Assembly (NCBI RefSeq): GCF_900109225.1
Contig: NZ_FNZK01000017.1
Coordinates: 1 to 64,000 of the forward strand
Direction of reading: 5' to 3'
From: Propionispira arboris
GTDB taxonomy: Bacteria; Bacillota; Negativicutes; Selenomonadales; Selenomonadaceae
Length of the DNA: 64,000 bases
Positions 45,650 to 54,385 of the stretch are shown piece by piece. Position numbers and translations under genes: made by a program. The first letter of the stretch is position 1. Each line of letters begins with the position of its first letter. Under the pieces are notes generated by a model. The model saw nothing but the letters and a program-made list of their open reading frames with translations, was not told the origin of the DNA and searched no databases.

Positions 45650-46609
45650 TTATCCGCGAACTCTACGCTTAGCGACTTGCAAAAACTCCCGTATTGACAA
45701 TTCTGGCAAAATTTCCGGCTTTGCATTGCCATAGTATTTCCACATATCCATTGCATCCTTAGGCTGCATATCACCAACAAGCTTAACGATATCCATTTGC
45801 TCTTCAATCAGTTTTACCGAACCGATACGTCGCATACCTTCAATTTCATCTAATGTTTTGTCTGCAACTTCAGCCAAAGCCAGATAAAAAGCTTCAATTG
45901 TATCTTCGACCAAATAGTTACAGTCCTGCATAATATATTTTTGTTTAGCACCTGTTGTACGATAAACCAGTGCTTTATCTGAAGCATCAAACTCTTCCTT
46001 ACCCATTTCCTGCTCAATAACTTCAGGACCCGTAAGACCGATACGCCCCTGCTCGTTCATTATAATAACATCCGTAGCAGCAGCCACAAACCCCATGCCG
46101 CCAAAACAGCCGACTTTACTACCGACAACACAGACTACCGGCAGCTTACGACGACAATCCTGAAAAGCATCCATTACTTCAGCATGAGCCAAAAGACCAG
46201 CATTTGCTTCATGAAGACGTACACCACCCGTTTCAAATGAAATAACTACCATTGGCCGGCGTTGTTCATATTCATCCGGATGTTTTTTCTTGATACGGAC
46301 AGCAACTTTTTCCGCCAAACGGATTGTCCCTACCATTTTACCGCCGTTTACTTCACCAATAGAACCACCTATAAACTTACCTTCCATTGAGATAACAAAT
46401 ACCGGATGTTTTCCAATGCGGCCAACTCCAGTTACCATGCCATCATCAAACTCAACAGCCGTTCCCAGAACCGGAAGATGGGGACTTGTAAAACGATCAT
46501 GCGGTCCCAACAGTTCGGTAAAGCTGTCTTCATCTACCATGCCAACAGCTCGTTCACGGGCAGTTGCATTAAAAAAGCTGGCACCAGATAACTCTTTCCA
46601 ACTCTTCAT
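45650..46609 (-). CDS. madC: Malonyl-ACP carboxyltransferase subunit MadC (beta type)
   Basis: At 319 residues with the carboxyltransferase signature FETGGVRLHEANAGLLAHAE (about residue 125) and VVGSKVGCFGGMGFVAAATD (about residue 165). It pairs with MadD. Its ATG shares one base with the stop of madE, so the two genes are translated in a coupled way. Confidence 0.87.
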   Translation of the reverse strand: MKSWKELSGASFFNATARERAVGMVDEDSFTELLGPHDRFTSPHLPVLGTAVEFDDGMVTGVGRIGKHPVFVISMEGKFIGGSIGEVNGGKMVGTIRLAEKVAVRIKKKHPDEYEQRRPMVVISFETGGVRLHEANAGLLAHAEVMDAFQDCRRKLPVVCVVGSKVGCFGGMGFVAAATDVIIMNEQGRIGLTGPEVIEQEMGKEEFDASDKALVYRTTGAKQKYIMQDCNYLVEDTIEAFYLALAEVADKTLDEIEGMRRIGSVKLIEEQMDIVKLVGDMQPKDAMDMWKYYGNAKPEILPELSIREFLQVAKRRVRG

Positions 46610-46938
46610 TATTTTTCAGCTCCCTTTTCATTTGCCTCAGCAAGTGCCTGGCGCAGTCTCATATAAACTACGATTGGCGTTGCATTATCATCATTAATCT
46701 CAATACTGACATTTCCTACATGACAATCCGAAACAAACTTTTGCAGCATCTTCTGCCATACAGTATCAAACCCAATAACCGGGGTAACAACCTTCACTTT
46801 TACTTTTCCAGCCAGATCCTTTTTTTCCATAAGAACTTCCAAATCACCGGATCCGGTAACACCCAAATGAGACCACTCTTTTTCAATCGTCTTTGGGGCA
46901 GCATCCTGAAACTCAAATTCTAAAGTTTGTAAAGCCAC
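46609..46938 (-). CDS. madE: Malonate decarboxylase acyl carrier protein MadE (delta)
   Basis: At 109 residues it matches the malonate decarboxylase ACP family (MdcC/MadE). The serine that accepts the phosphoribosyl-dephospho-CoA group is probably the one in VTGSGDLEVL (about residue 30). It carries acetyl and malonyl thioesters between MadA and MadC/D. Confidence 0.85.
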   Translation of the reverse strand: MALQTLEFEFQDAAPKTIEKEWSHLGVTGSGDLEVLMEKKDLAGKVKVKVVTPVIGFDTVWQKMLQKFVSDCHVGNVSIEINDDNATPIVVYMRLRQALAEANEKGAEK

Positions 46939-46963
46939 TTAAATCTCCTCCTTATTTACCAAT

Positions 46964-48637
46964 TTACCAATTTCTGAACTTTGCCGGCGGGTTATAAAGC
47001 CCATGCGACCAGTGAACAAGATCATGTACATTTTTGGCAGCCAGCATAGAGCGATTTGCTTTTCTAATATCAATTCCCAAATCAACTGGAGTTTTAATAA
47101 TCCCCTTATCTCTAAGACGCTGGGTTTCTTTAGGATCTGCTTTCATTCCGACCTCTGTAAAACCTGCAATACCACGAATAGCAGCCGTTCTTTGCTCCAT
47201 TGTTTCGCATTTATGCAGGTAAGCGATACCTTCTTCAGTAATAATATGCGTAAGATCATCACCATAAATCATAACTGGTTCAATTGGTAACTGAGCATTT
47301 TTTGCTAGTGCACAAGCATCGAGCTCTTCGACAAAGCCCGGTTCGAGTTTACCACGGAAGGTTTCTGCAATCTGTACAACAAGGCGTTTACCACGGCGTA
47401 CGGGTCCATACATTTCGTTTTTCATACCATATTCATCGCCAACTTTAAGCCAAGCATCTGTTGAATGACGGCGGCCTTTGGCATCACAACCCATATTCGG
47501 AGCACCACCGAAGCCAGCCACGCGATTTGCCGTAGCTGTACTACTATTACCATATGGATCAATTTGCAGTGTACCACCAATAAACATATCAATAGCATAA
47601 TGACCAGCAGTCTGTGAAAAAGCACGATTCGAACGCATTGATCCATCTGGTCCAACAAAAAACACATCACTGCGAGCTGCAACATAATCTTCCATGCCCA
47701 GTTCACCACCAAAGCTATGCACGGATTCAACCCATCCGGATTCAATCGCCGGAATCAAAGTCGGATGCGGATTTAAAATAAAATTCGTACAAATTTTTCC
47801 CTTAAGCCCCAGTGATTCTCCATAAGTCGGCAGTAAAAGCTCAATTGCCGCTGTATCAAAACCAATTCCATGGTTCAGCCGCTTCACACCATACTCAGCA
47901 TAAATTCCTTTAATCGCCATCATACCTTTAAGGACCTGAGCATCTGTAATAAGCGCCGGATCTCTAGTGAACAATGGTTCAATATAAAATGGTTTAGGAG
48001 ACTGAATTACATAATCGACCCAATCACCCGGAATATCAACACGCGGCAATTTATCAACAATCTGATTGACCTGAGCTATAACAATCCCCTGTCTGAATTT
48101 TGTTGCTTCAACAATTGCTGGTGTATCTTCTGTACTAAATCCAGTGAAAAGATTACCATCTTTATCTGCCATAGTAGCCGCAACCAGAGCGACTTTCGGT
48201 GTCAAATCTACAAAATAGCGTCCATACAATTCAAGATATGTGTGAATTGCTCCTAATTCCAACTTGCCCTCCTGTAAGAACTCGGCAATACGCCCAGCCT
48301 GTGGTCCAGAAAATGACATATCAAGCTTCTTAGCAATTCCTTTTTCAAAAACATCAAGGTGTTCCGGTAAAGTCAATACCGACTGAACCATATGCAAATC
48401 ATGAATTTTTTTCTTATCAACCTGACACAAAGCCTTTGCCAAAAAGTCTGCCTGCTTCTGATTGTTCCCCTCAATATTCACTTTATCTCCCGGTTTGATA
48501 ACCGCCTCTAATAAAGCGACCGTATCATTGGCATCAACAATTTTCCCTTTTTTGACATAAGGAGCAGCTTCTTTCATACGCGCCATAGTATCTTTTTTCA
48601 AAGTATTCCATTCGCGTTTTACACTTTTAAGCTCCAT
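46964..48637 (-). CDS. madA: Acetyl-S-ACP:malonate ACP transferase MadA (alpha)
   Basis: At 557 residues it has the length and blocks of MdcA/MadA: KPGDKVNIEGNNQKQADFLA near residue 52, GFDTAAIELLLPTYGE, FNPHPT-like NPHPTLIPAIESGW and a C-terminal ADPKETQRLRDKGIIKTP. It swaps acetate for malonate on the ACP thioester. It is first in the madA-E-C-D-H-K-F-F-L-M set. Confidence 0.88.
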   Translation of the reverse strand: MELKSVKREWNTLKKDTMARMKEAAPYVKKGKIVDANDTVALLEAVIKPGDKVNIEGNNQKQADFLAKALCQVDKKKIHDLHMVQSVLTLPEHLDVFEKGIAKKLDMSFSGPQAGRIAEFLQEGKLELGAIHTYLELYGRYFVDLTPKVALVAATMADKDGNLFTGFSTEDTPAIVEATKFRQGIVIAQVNQIVDKLPRVDIPGDWVDYVIQSPKPFYIEPLFTRDPALITDAQVLKGMMAIKGIYAEYGVKRLNHGIGFDTAAIELLLPTYGESLGLKGKICTNFILNPHPTLIPAIESGWVESVHSFGGELGMEDYVAARSDVFFVGPDGSMRSNRAFSQTAGHYAIDMFIGGTLQIDPYGNSSTATANRVAGFGGAPNMGCDAKGRRHSTDAWLKVGDEYGMKNEMYGPVRRGKRLVVQIAETFRGKLEPGFVEELDACALAKNAQLPIEPVMIYGDDLTHIITEEGIAYLHKCETMEQRTAAIRGIAGFTEVGMKADPKETQRLRDKGIIKTPVDLGIDIRKANRSMLAAKNVHDLVHWSHGLYNPPAKFRNW

Positions 48638-48697
48638 TTTTGTCTCTCCTTTCTCTTTTACAAAATTTAAGTTTATATATTTTAGGCCCGATAAAAA

Positions 48698-48734
48698 AGC
48701 GCATTAATATGCCATAATGGCATATTAATACGCT
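48698..48734 (-). terminator. Strong hairpin between birA and madA
   Basis: AGCGTATTAATATGCC and its complement with a short loop form a nearly perfect stem of about 17 bases, followed by six T on the minus strand. No clear promoter is visible between it and madA, so it probably lets part of the transcripts through or is a processing site. Confidence 0.7.
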
Positions 48735-48825
48735 CTCAAAATCACCACTATCAAATTTTTCATCAGACCTGCTACATATCATATTTACTAAAAACCGACT
48801 CAAATATGCATGAAGAAATTCTTAT

Positions 48826-49608
48826 TTAAAAGCGTATGCTGATTTCACCAAAATCAAACTCTTTTCGTGTTCCATCAGTCGCTTTTACAATTAAACTTCC
48901 ATCAGACTTAATAGATTCGGCAATACCTTCAAAAATAACTTTTCCATCATCTTTGACTGTAACATTTTTACCAAGTGTACAATTATAAGCCAGCCATCTC
49001 TCTCTAACAAATTCAAATCCTCGCGCCAGCCATAGTTCATAATGCTTTTCAAAAATCTCTCGAAAGGCAAGTAAAACTTCACTTCTATCGAATAAATTTC
49101 CTGTTTGCAAATATATTGAAGTAGCTGTATCCGCTACTGACTTATCAAAATCTATTTTTGTAAAATTTACATTCAGGCCAATACCTACAATCACATAATC
49201 AATATTTCCCATTTCATCCAGAGTCATTTCCGATAAAATTCCACCAATTTTTTTTTCACCGAAAAGCAAATCATTCGGCCATTTAATACAACAGCGAAGA
49301 TTCGCAAATATGTCTATTGTCTCCACAAGAGACACCGCCGTCAAAAGAGTGAGCTGCGCACCAAACTGTGGTTCAATCCTTGGTCTGAGAATCAGAGAAA
49401 ACCACAATCCTTTACCCGGTGGTGAATCCCATTTTCTCCCTAACCGACCACGCCCGGCCAATTGAAAATCAGCCTGAATGATTGTTCCTTCTCCCGTACC
49501 CTTTTGCGCCATTTGCGCCGCTGTTATATTAGTGGACTCCAAAGAATCAAAATATAGCAACGGCTTGCCCACGATTTTATGCAACAGATATTTTTTTTTA
49601 TCTATCAT
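48826..49608 (-). CDS. birA: Biotin-protein ligase, short form
   Basis: About 260 residues comprising only the catalytic and C-terminal domains: the biotin/ATP loop GRGRLGRKWDSPPGKGLWFS (about residue 55) and the CIKWPNDLLF motif (about residue 108). The N-terminal DNA-binding domain of BirA repressors is absent. Lying inside the Mad cluster, it very likely biotinylates MadF. I chose ATG 49608, nine bases after GAGG. Confidence 0.85.
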   Translation of the reverse strand: MIDKKKYLLHKIVGKPLLYFDSLESTNITAAQMAQKGTGEGTIIQADFQLAGRGRLGRKWDSPPGKGLWFSLILRPRIEPQFGAQLTLLTAVSLVETIDIFANLRCCIKWPNDLLFGEKKIGGILSEMTLDEMGNIDYVIVGIGLNVNFTKIDFDKSVADTATSIYLQTGNLFDRSEVLLAFREIFEKHYELWLARGFEFVRERWLAYNCTLGKNVTVKDDGKVIFEGIAESIKSDGSLIVKATDGTRKEFDFGEISIRF

Positions 49609-49628
49609 AAAAATCAACCTCTAAATTA

Positions 49629-50837
49629 TTATTGTAAAAACCCAAGTGTAGAAAGCATAACCCCACAGGCAACTGCTGATACAATAACGCCACCTATATT
49701 AGCCCCCATTGCTACTGGAAGCACAACAGCAAACGGATTTTCATCTTCAACTGCATGCTGAGCAATTTTAGCTGTAGATGGTACACAGGATACACCGGCT
49801 ATTCCTACTACCGGGTTGAAATTTTTACCACCCTTGCACCAGTAAACGACCCAGCCACCGATAATACCAACAACACCGGAAACAGTCAGCGCCAGAATTC
49901 CTAAAATTACAATAATAAAAACTTTCGGATTCAAAAGCGTCGTTGCCTCACAGAGACACCCTAACAACAGGCCCAGCAACAACGTTGCCATATACAAAAC
50001 CGTATTTTCTACAAGTTCCTGATAAGGCACAATTTCCGACTCTTTGATTGCCATACCAAGAAAAAAGGACATAATAAGTGGCGCAGCCATTGGCAGAAGC
50101 AAACAAAGTACGCCACAGGAAATAACGATAAATATAAACTTCGATTTTTTGGAAACTTCCGGCATATCAACCAGAATATCCATACCACGATATTTTTTAG
50201 GAACCATCCATTTAACAAGCCATGGATACCCTGCATATGTAAGACTGAGATACAAATATGCGATAACAGAAATCGGAACAAAAAGTTCTGGTGCTGCCAT
50301 CAGTGAAGTGAACAGTACCATTGGGCCATCAGCCCCCCCAATAGAAGCAACGGCTACTGCCTCATTCGGAGTCAGTCCACACCATACACCCATAATTAAT
50401 GTGAAAAATGTACCCGCTTCCGCAAAAATTGCAATAATAATACTGGTCCATGGATTGCAAACAATAAAACCAATTTCACACATCGCACCAATACCAAGAA
50501 AAACCATACATGCTACCAAACTGTTACTAAACGTAAAATTATAAATTGGCTGCAGAAAATTAACCTGCATAATATTAATTAAACTAGTAGGATCGGCAAT
50601 CAACGGATTCAAAAACAACGTACCCGTCTGCCCATTTGCTAAAAACAAAACACCAGTATTAATACAAATCATACCCAAGCCCATTGGAACCATAATAAGC
50701 GGCTCCAACGTCCGTTTATATCCATAATAAGCCAAAACAAATCCCAAAATAATTAAAACAATTCGCGCACCAATAATTATTGGATCTTGGACAAAGAAGC
50801 TCCCAATACCTGGAAACAGTTGCATTAAAAAGTTCAT
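49629..50837 (-). CDS. madB: Sodium-pumping carboxybiotin decarboxylase MadB
   Basis: At 402 residues with about nine to eleven membrane helices, it carries the beta-subunit hallmark SIGGADGPMVLF, where the aspartate is the sodium-coupling residue in OadB, and the C-terminal GAMGANIGG-like PVAMGANIGGVIVSAVA. It decarboxylates carboxybiotin on MadF and exports sodium ions. It follows a 44-codon single-helix gene by one base. Confidence 0.9.
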   Translation of the reverse strand: MNFLMQLFPGIGSFFVQDPIIIGARIVLIILGFVLAYYGYKRTLEPLIMVPMGLGMICINTGVLFLANGQTGTLFLNPLIADPTSLINIMQVNFLQPIYNFTFSNSLVACMVFLGIGAMCEIGFIVCNPWTSIIIAIFAEAGTFFTLIMGVWCGLTPNEAVAVASIGGADGPMVLFTSLMAAPELFVPISVIAYLYLSLTYAGYPWLVKWMVPKKYRGMDILVDMPEVSKKSKFIFIVISCGVLCLLLPMAAPLIMSFFLGMAIKESEIVPYQELVENTVLYMATLLLGLLLGCLCEATTLLNPKVFIIVILGILALTVSGVVGIIGGWVVYWCKGGKNFNPVVGIAGVSCVPSTAKIAQHAVEDENPFAVVLPVAMGANIGGVIVSAVACGVMLSTLGFLQ

Positions 50838-50838
50838 C

Positions 50839-50973
50839 TTAATTCATATCCTCCTTATTCTCTTGAGAATTTCCGCCTAGGAATTTATTCATAACTACAA
50901 TAAGGGCTATAACCACTAATGAAATAATTGCAGTCAACCCATATGTCATTCCTGCATACATCACAATATTCAT
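50839..50973 (-). CDS. 44-residue single-helix protein, possible OadG-like gamma subunit
   Basis: The frame from ATG 50973 has GGAG seven bases upstream and ends one base before the madB ATG. It starts MNIVMYAGMTYGLTAIISLV, continues with one hydrophobic helix and ends in a polar tail rich in Asn and Glu. A short N-terminal segment with a Gly-Met, one helix and a hydrophilic tail is the layout of OadG/MmdC-type gamma subunits, which bind and stabilise the beta pump. Known Mad operons are described without a gamma gene, so this call is an inference from layout and position. Confidence 0.6.
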   Translation of the reverse strand: MNIVMYAGMTYGLTAIISLVVIALIVVMNKFLGGNSQENKEDMN

Positions 50974-51061
50974 AAACATTCTCCTTTTTCTTTGATTTCA
51001 CTGTAAAAAATTATCCATTCAATTCTTTTAGCAACGTCCGGAGCGTTAAAAAGACAAAAAA

Positions 51062-51090
51062 AGAGAGATAAAGAATATCTTTATCTCTCT
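51062..51090 (-). terminator. Leader terminator of the mad operon, NAG-rich 5' arm
   Basis: A perfect 12-base stem, AGAGAGATAAAG with CTTTATCTCTCT, closes a five-base loop and is followed on the minus strand by TTTTTTTGTCTTTTT. It lies between the mad promoter (51191-51219) and the first gene (50973). The 5' arm and the bases before it, AAAGAGAGATAGAGAGATAAAG in two parts, contain seven NAG triplets. A second copy of AGAGAGAT upstream could compete for pairing. Confidence 0.85.
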
Positions 51091-51190
51091 ATCTCTCTTT
51101 GCATATATAATTTTTAATCCTGCGAAAACTATCACGTTCTTACACACTCATACCCGAATATCTTTCCTCGGGTTATTCACTCTATAATTC

Positions 51191-51219
51191 ATAATATACT
51201 CTGTAAAACAAAAAGTCAA
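51191..51219 (-). promoter_or_regulatory. Sigma-A promoter of the mad operon
   Basis: TTGACT (51214-51219) and TATTAT (51191-51196) are 17 bases apart on the minus strand, just after the hutP-like gene. The leader would be about 210 bases and contains an ACCCGA/TCGGGT hairpin (51150-51175 region) before the terminator. Confidence 0.7.
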
Positions 51220-51240
51220 TATACAAATTTCAGAATTTTT

Positions 51241-51666
51241 TTAAATATGCATAAGTCCTAACCCTGCCCGTTCATGGTTAGTAGTATGGTAAAAAGCTGA
51301 TTCGCCAAAAATAGCGACAGCTACCCACGGATCTTTACGAACCACGGCAATCTTAACCGAAATATTTGAAGAAGTGTCCATTATAACGCCTTTTTTGGCC
51401 TCTACTGCCGCATGAAGAACAGCATGTACTTCATGTGCCTCTTTCTTTACCACATTATTATTAAGTACTGCTCCAATAATTGATTTAATGAATTTTTCAA
51501 GAAAATCACTACGCCCAGTATTCCCGCCAACTTCCGTAACAGCAAAAAAATACCCGCTCTCATGCAGATAGTTTTTGATCTCCTGTTCATCGGCAATTGT
51601 ACGTGTCATCGACAAAAGCATTGCGGCCGATCCAACTCCGTTAATCATCCTGCTGATAAGTTCCAT
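51241..51666 (-). CDS. HutP-family RNA-binding antiterminator
   Basis: About 141 residues, matching the length of Bacillus HutP. The conserved EVHAVLHAAVEAKKGV (HutP: ESHALYHATMEALHGV) keeps both histidines that bind the metal ion, and the end AGLGLMHI matches HutP's IGLGINHI; VKIAVVR and WVAVAIFG are the core strands. HutP binds NAG triplets in leader RNA with L-histidine and magnesium and prevents a terminator from forming. I chose ATG 51666 for its AGGGAGG site; the frame opens earlier. No hut gene is nearby; the next unit is the mad operon, so that is its likely target. The ligand may differ. Confidence 0.85.
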   Translation of the reverse strand: MELISRMINGVGSAAMLLSMTRTIADEQEIKNYLHESGYFFAVTEVGGNTGRSDFLEKFIKSIIGAVLNNNVVKKEAHEVHAVLHAAVEAKKGVIMDTSSNISVKIAVVRKDPWVAVAIFGESAFYHTTNHERAGLGLMHI

Positions 51667-51704
51667 AAAAAAAGCCTCCCTATAGCTGTAATACAACAGC
51701 CTCT

Positions 51705-52142
51705 TTACCAAGATTCAGGGATTTCATCAAATGAACCAACAATAAATAAAGTGCCCGTTCCACTTGTCACCAACTCAGCCTTTGCATTTTTAATTACAAC
51801 TTCAATAACAAGAGTAGAAATCCCTTTGTGCATAACCGTTGCGTAAGCCGTAGCCTTATCACAAAAATATATGCCGTTGATATAATTTATATTTAAATTC
51901 AAGGTAACAACGCGTTTCCCTACGCTGGCGCTTACAACCCCCATGGCCGTGTCCATCAAAGTTGCCAAAACCCCTCCATGCGCCGCTCCGTAAAGGTTCG
52001 TATATGTATCATCCACCCCCATACTTAAAATAGCATCGCCACATGTTACATGTTCCAGCTGAATATTACACACCTTCACAAAAGGATTTTGTTTATAATT
52101 TTCAATGAGGAACTGTTCTATTTTCGTATCATTTAAAAGCAA
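51705..52142 (-). CDS. PaaI-type hotdog-fold thioesterase
   Basis: At 145 residues it has the hotdog helix signature AAHGGVLATLMDTAMGVV (about residue 54) and a NLNINYINGI strand. Such enzymes hydrolyse acyl-CoA thioesters. It starts with TTG, supported by a GGGGGG tract five or six bases upstream. It is first in a two-gene unit with the HutP-like gene, which may mean it clears a CoA ester connected with malonate use. Confidence 0.8.
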   Translation of the reverse strand: MLLNDTKIEQFLIENYKQNPFVKVCNIQLEHVTCGDAILSMGVDDTYTNLYGAAHGGVLATLMDTAMGVVSASVGKRVVTLNLNINYINGIYFCDKATAYATVMHKGISTLVIEVVIKNAKAELVTSGTGTLFIVGSFDEIPESW

Positions 52143-52171
52143 TTTTACCCCCCCTCATATATTACGCAAGA

Positions 52172-52200
52172 ATTGTATCACAAAAAATAAATTTAAACAA
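52172..52200 (-). promoter_or_regulatory. Promoter of the thioesterase-hutP unit
   Basis: TTGTTT (52195-52200) and TACAAT (52172-52177) are 17 bases apart on the minus strand, about 30 bases before the TTG start. Confidence 0.5.
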
Positions 52201-52537
52201 CAAACTTTGTATGTAAATTTATGGGTATATTATAGATTTATAATACATATATTACAAAATTAGGTAATTAATAAAAAAAGCTTCTCTTTTATGTTATGCT
52301 TTATTTGTTATAAAACACATTAACGAAAAAATTTTTTTCATGAACAGATAGCTGACATCAAGTATCGTCTATCTCTTTTTCTTATTTTATTTCTCTAAGA
52401 ATTTTAAAAAGCAGCTTACTGTGCATAAAGCCAATAAAATAATTTTTCTATACATTTTTTTAAACTGGAAACGCCCAATAAATTATTTCATTTTGACTTC
52501 ATACTTTTCATTTATCAGTAAAGAAAAATCAGTATAG
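52201..52537. other. Noncoding AT-rich spacer
   Basis: No gene is seen. A weak GATAG/CTATC hairpin followed by T (about 52345-52385) could be a plus-strand terminator. The IS3-type relic begins at about 52538. Confidence 0.4.
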
Positions 52538-53872
52538 TGGCTCACTTGTCAAGACATAAAGATCAACTTTTCTTAATGAACCGATATGTTGATTGAATCC
52601 AAGCGAACTGTTGAATCCCTAATATATAATACATCAAGCCACATGATCCAACAGCATTGCCGGATAGTAGCATTCTGCCGTTTTTGATAATTGATTGCTG
52701 AATGACATCTGTCGAAATTGTAAGTGTGAATGTAATTAACTATGGCAGTTCTAGCTTCTTTAATATTGTTATATTGCGTCAGATAAGCTTCTTCATACTT
52801 GAAATTGCGAAACCATCATTCAATCATAATGTTATCAGCCCAACGACTTTTTCCATCCATATTCTGACGGATCTTGTTTTTCTGAATGAAATTGGTATAT
52901 TCCTAGCTGGTAAACTGGCAGCCTTGATCCGAATTAAGGATAAGAGGCATGGCACTATCAATGCTTTTTTCAAGGCATTGATAGCCATTCTGGTATCCAG
53001 CGTATCATTAACTTCCCATCCGACAATACAACGACTGTACCAGTCAATTACTGCCATCAGATACAAAAAACCATGTTTAATCGGGATATATGTTATTATC
53101 GATTGACCATGCCTGATTCGGACGATCAATGACAGCGTTACGGAGTAAATACGGGCAGGCTTTAGCTTTTTGCATTCGCTTTGATAAATTTATCTTTGGA
53201 TAAATTGAATCAATCCCCATCTCTACCATGTAGCGGCGAGCCTTTCTTCGGCCAACTAAATATCCCCGCAGCTTTAATTGTGCAGACATTTGTCTTGCAC
53301 CCCAGGCCGGATTATCTGTATGGAGTTTGTCTATGATAGCTTTACAAAAAAGTTCCTCTTTTGATACAGGCACGGTTTTATAATAAATACTGGTACGGTT
53401 GATATCCAGTAAATCGGCGCCCGTAGAAGCTGTCATTTCCTTAGTCGTCAAAAGGTTTTGGACTAAATTTACTCTCGTAGTCAGATCCGCAAACTTCTTC
53501 AGATTTTTTTTCAACCAATCAACCTGCATGGTTAACTGGGCAACCTTTTTTGCATATTCCGCTTTTTCCTTGCGTTCTATGGAAAGTTTTTCTTTCATAT
53601 TATCTTCTCGTTTGTCGTCAAATACGATAGAAGCATTATCGAGAAATTCTTTCTTCCAGTTACGAAGCAAGTTAGGTTGGATACTATTTTCAGAAGCTAA
53701 AGAATTTAGATCTTTTTCACCGTTCAGGAGCTCAATTACAAGATCTGATTTGAATTTGGCACTAAAATTTCTTCTTTGTCGGGACATGATAATGAACCCT
53801 CTTTCTATGTTGATTAAAGTATATCAGATTCATTAAAAACTGTCCTTAAAAGTGTCTTGATTTATAGCACCA
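52538..53872 (-). mobile_element. Degenerate IS3-family insertion sequence
   Basis: Imperfect inverted ends begin TGGCTCACTTGTCAAGACA on the left and TGGTGCTATAAATCAAGACA inward from the right, and both run on to AATGAA-C/TC. The size, about 1.33 kb, and the minus-strand transposase remnant fit IS3. I could not identify a clear target-site duplication. Confidence 0.75.
52590..53787 (-). pseudogene. IS3-family transposase, two frameshifts and two stops
   Basis: The frame from 53787 encodes the helix-turn-helix and leucine-zipper part (SRQRRNFSAKFKSDLVIELL; SLASENSIQPNLLRNWKKEF) and the start of the DDE domain (NQAWSIDN). One extra base near 53095 shifts the frame to KHGFLYLMAVIDWYSRC; a second shift near 52970 restores LILNSDQGCQFTS, followed by a TAG, then RWADNIMIE and a TGA, then WFRNFKYEEAYLTQYNNI. 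All three acidic catalytic blocks can be read, but the gene is broken at four places. Confidence 0.88.
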
Positions 53873-54023
53873 TTATGTTTCGTATACTTTATGTTAGTCA
53901 AAAAATGAAGTCACATATTGATAACGAAAAGATTAGCCTACTCTTTCATTGTGTTTTCAGCATAAAGACATATACTATTATAAAAATATACGTCAAGTAA
54001 CTTTAAAAATTGGAGTGTATAAA

Positions 54024-54350
54024 ATGGAATGGATTTATTTACTAATAGCCGGCTGTTTAGAAATTGTGTGGGCAATTTCATTGAAATATACAGAAGGTTT
54101 CACCTGCTTTTGGCCATCAGTACTAACCGGTGCTGCTATGCTCGGCAGTATTTTTTTATTGGATGAGTCGTTAAAAAACATTCCCATTGGTACAGCATAC
54201 GCCGTCTGGACTGGTATTGGTGCCGTGGGGACAGCCATTATCGGTATGTTTTACTTAGGTGAACCGAAAGAATTTGGCCGAGTTTTTTGTATTATTTTAA
54301 TTGTGCTCGGCGTAGTCGGTCTGAAATTTAATTTTTTTACTATTAAATAA
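54024..54350 (+). CDS. gdx: Small multidrug resistance protein, Gdx/SugE type
   Basis: At 108 residues with four membrane helices, it has the central glutamate of helix 1 (AGCLEIVWAISLKY) and GTAYAVWTGIGAVG in helix 3, the pattern of the Gdx (SugE) subfamily that exports guanidinium in exchange for protons. I chose ATG 54024 with GGAG upstream; the frame opens earlier. No guanidine riboswitch was recognised in the 150 bases before it. Confidence 0.85.
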   Translation: MEWIYLLIAGCLEIVWAISLKYTEGFTCFWPSVLTGAAMLGSIFLLDESLKNIPIGTAYAVWTGIGAVGTAIIGMFYLGEPKEFGRVFCIILIVLGVVGLKFNFFTIK

Positions 54351-54385
54351 ATGGAAAATCAATACTATATTTTAGGAGAGTTACT

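Noticed and set aside
47870-48256. Plus-strand open frame inside madA
   Set aside because: It is antisense to a well conserved coding region and has no ribosome site.
53873-54023. Possible guanidine riboswitch before gdx
   Set aside because: The paired ACGR-loop hairpins of guanidine-II and the blocks of guanidine-I and -III are absent.
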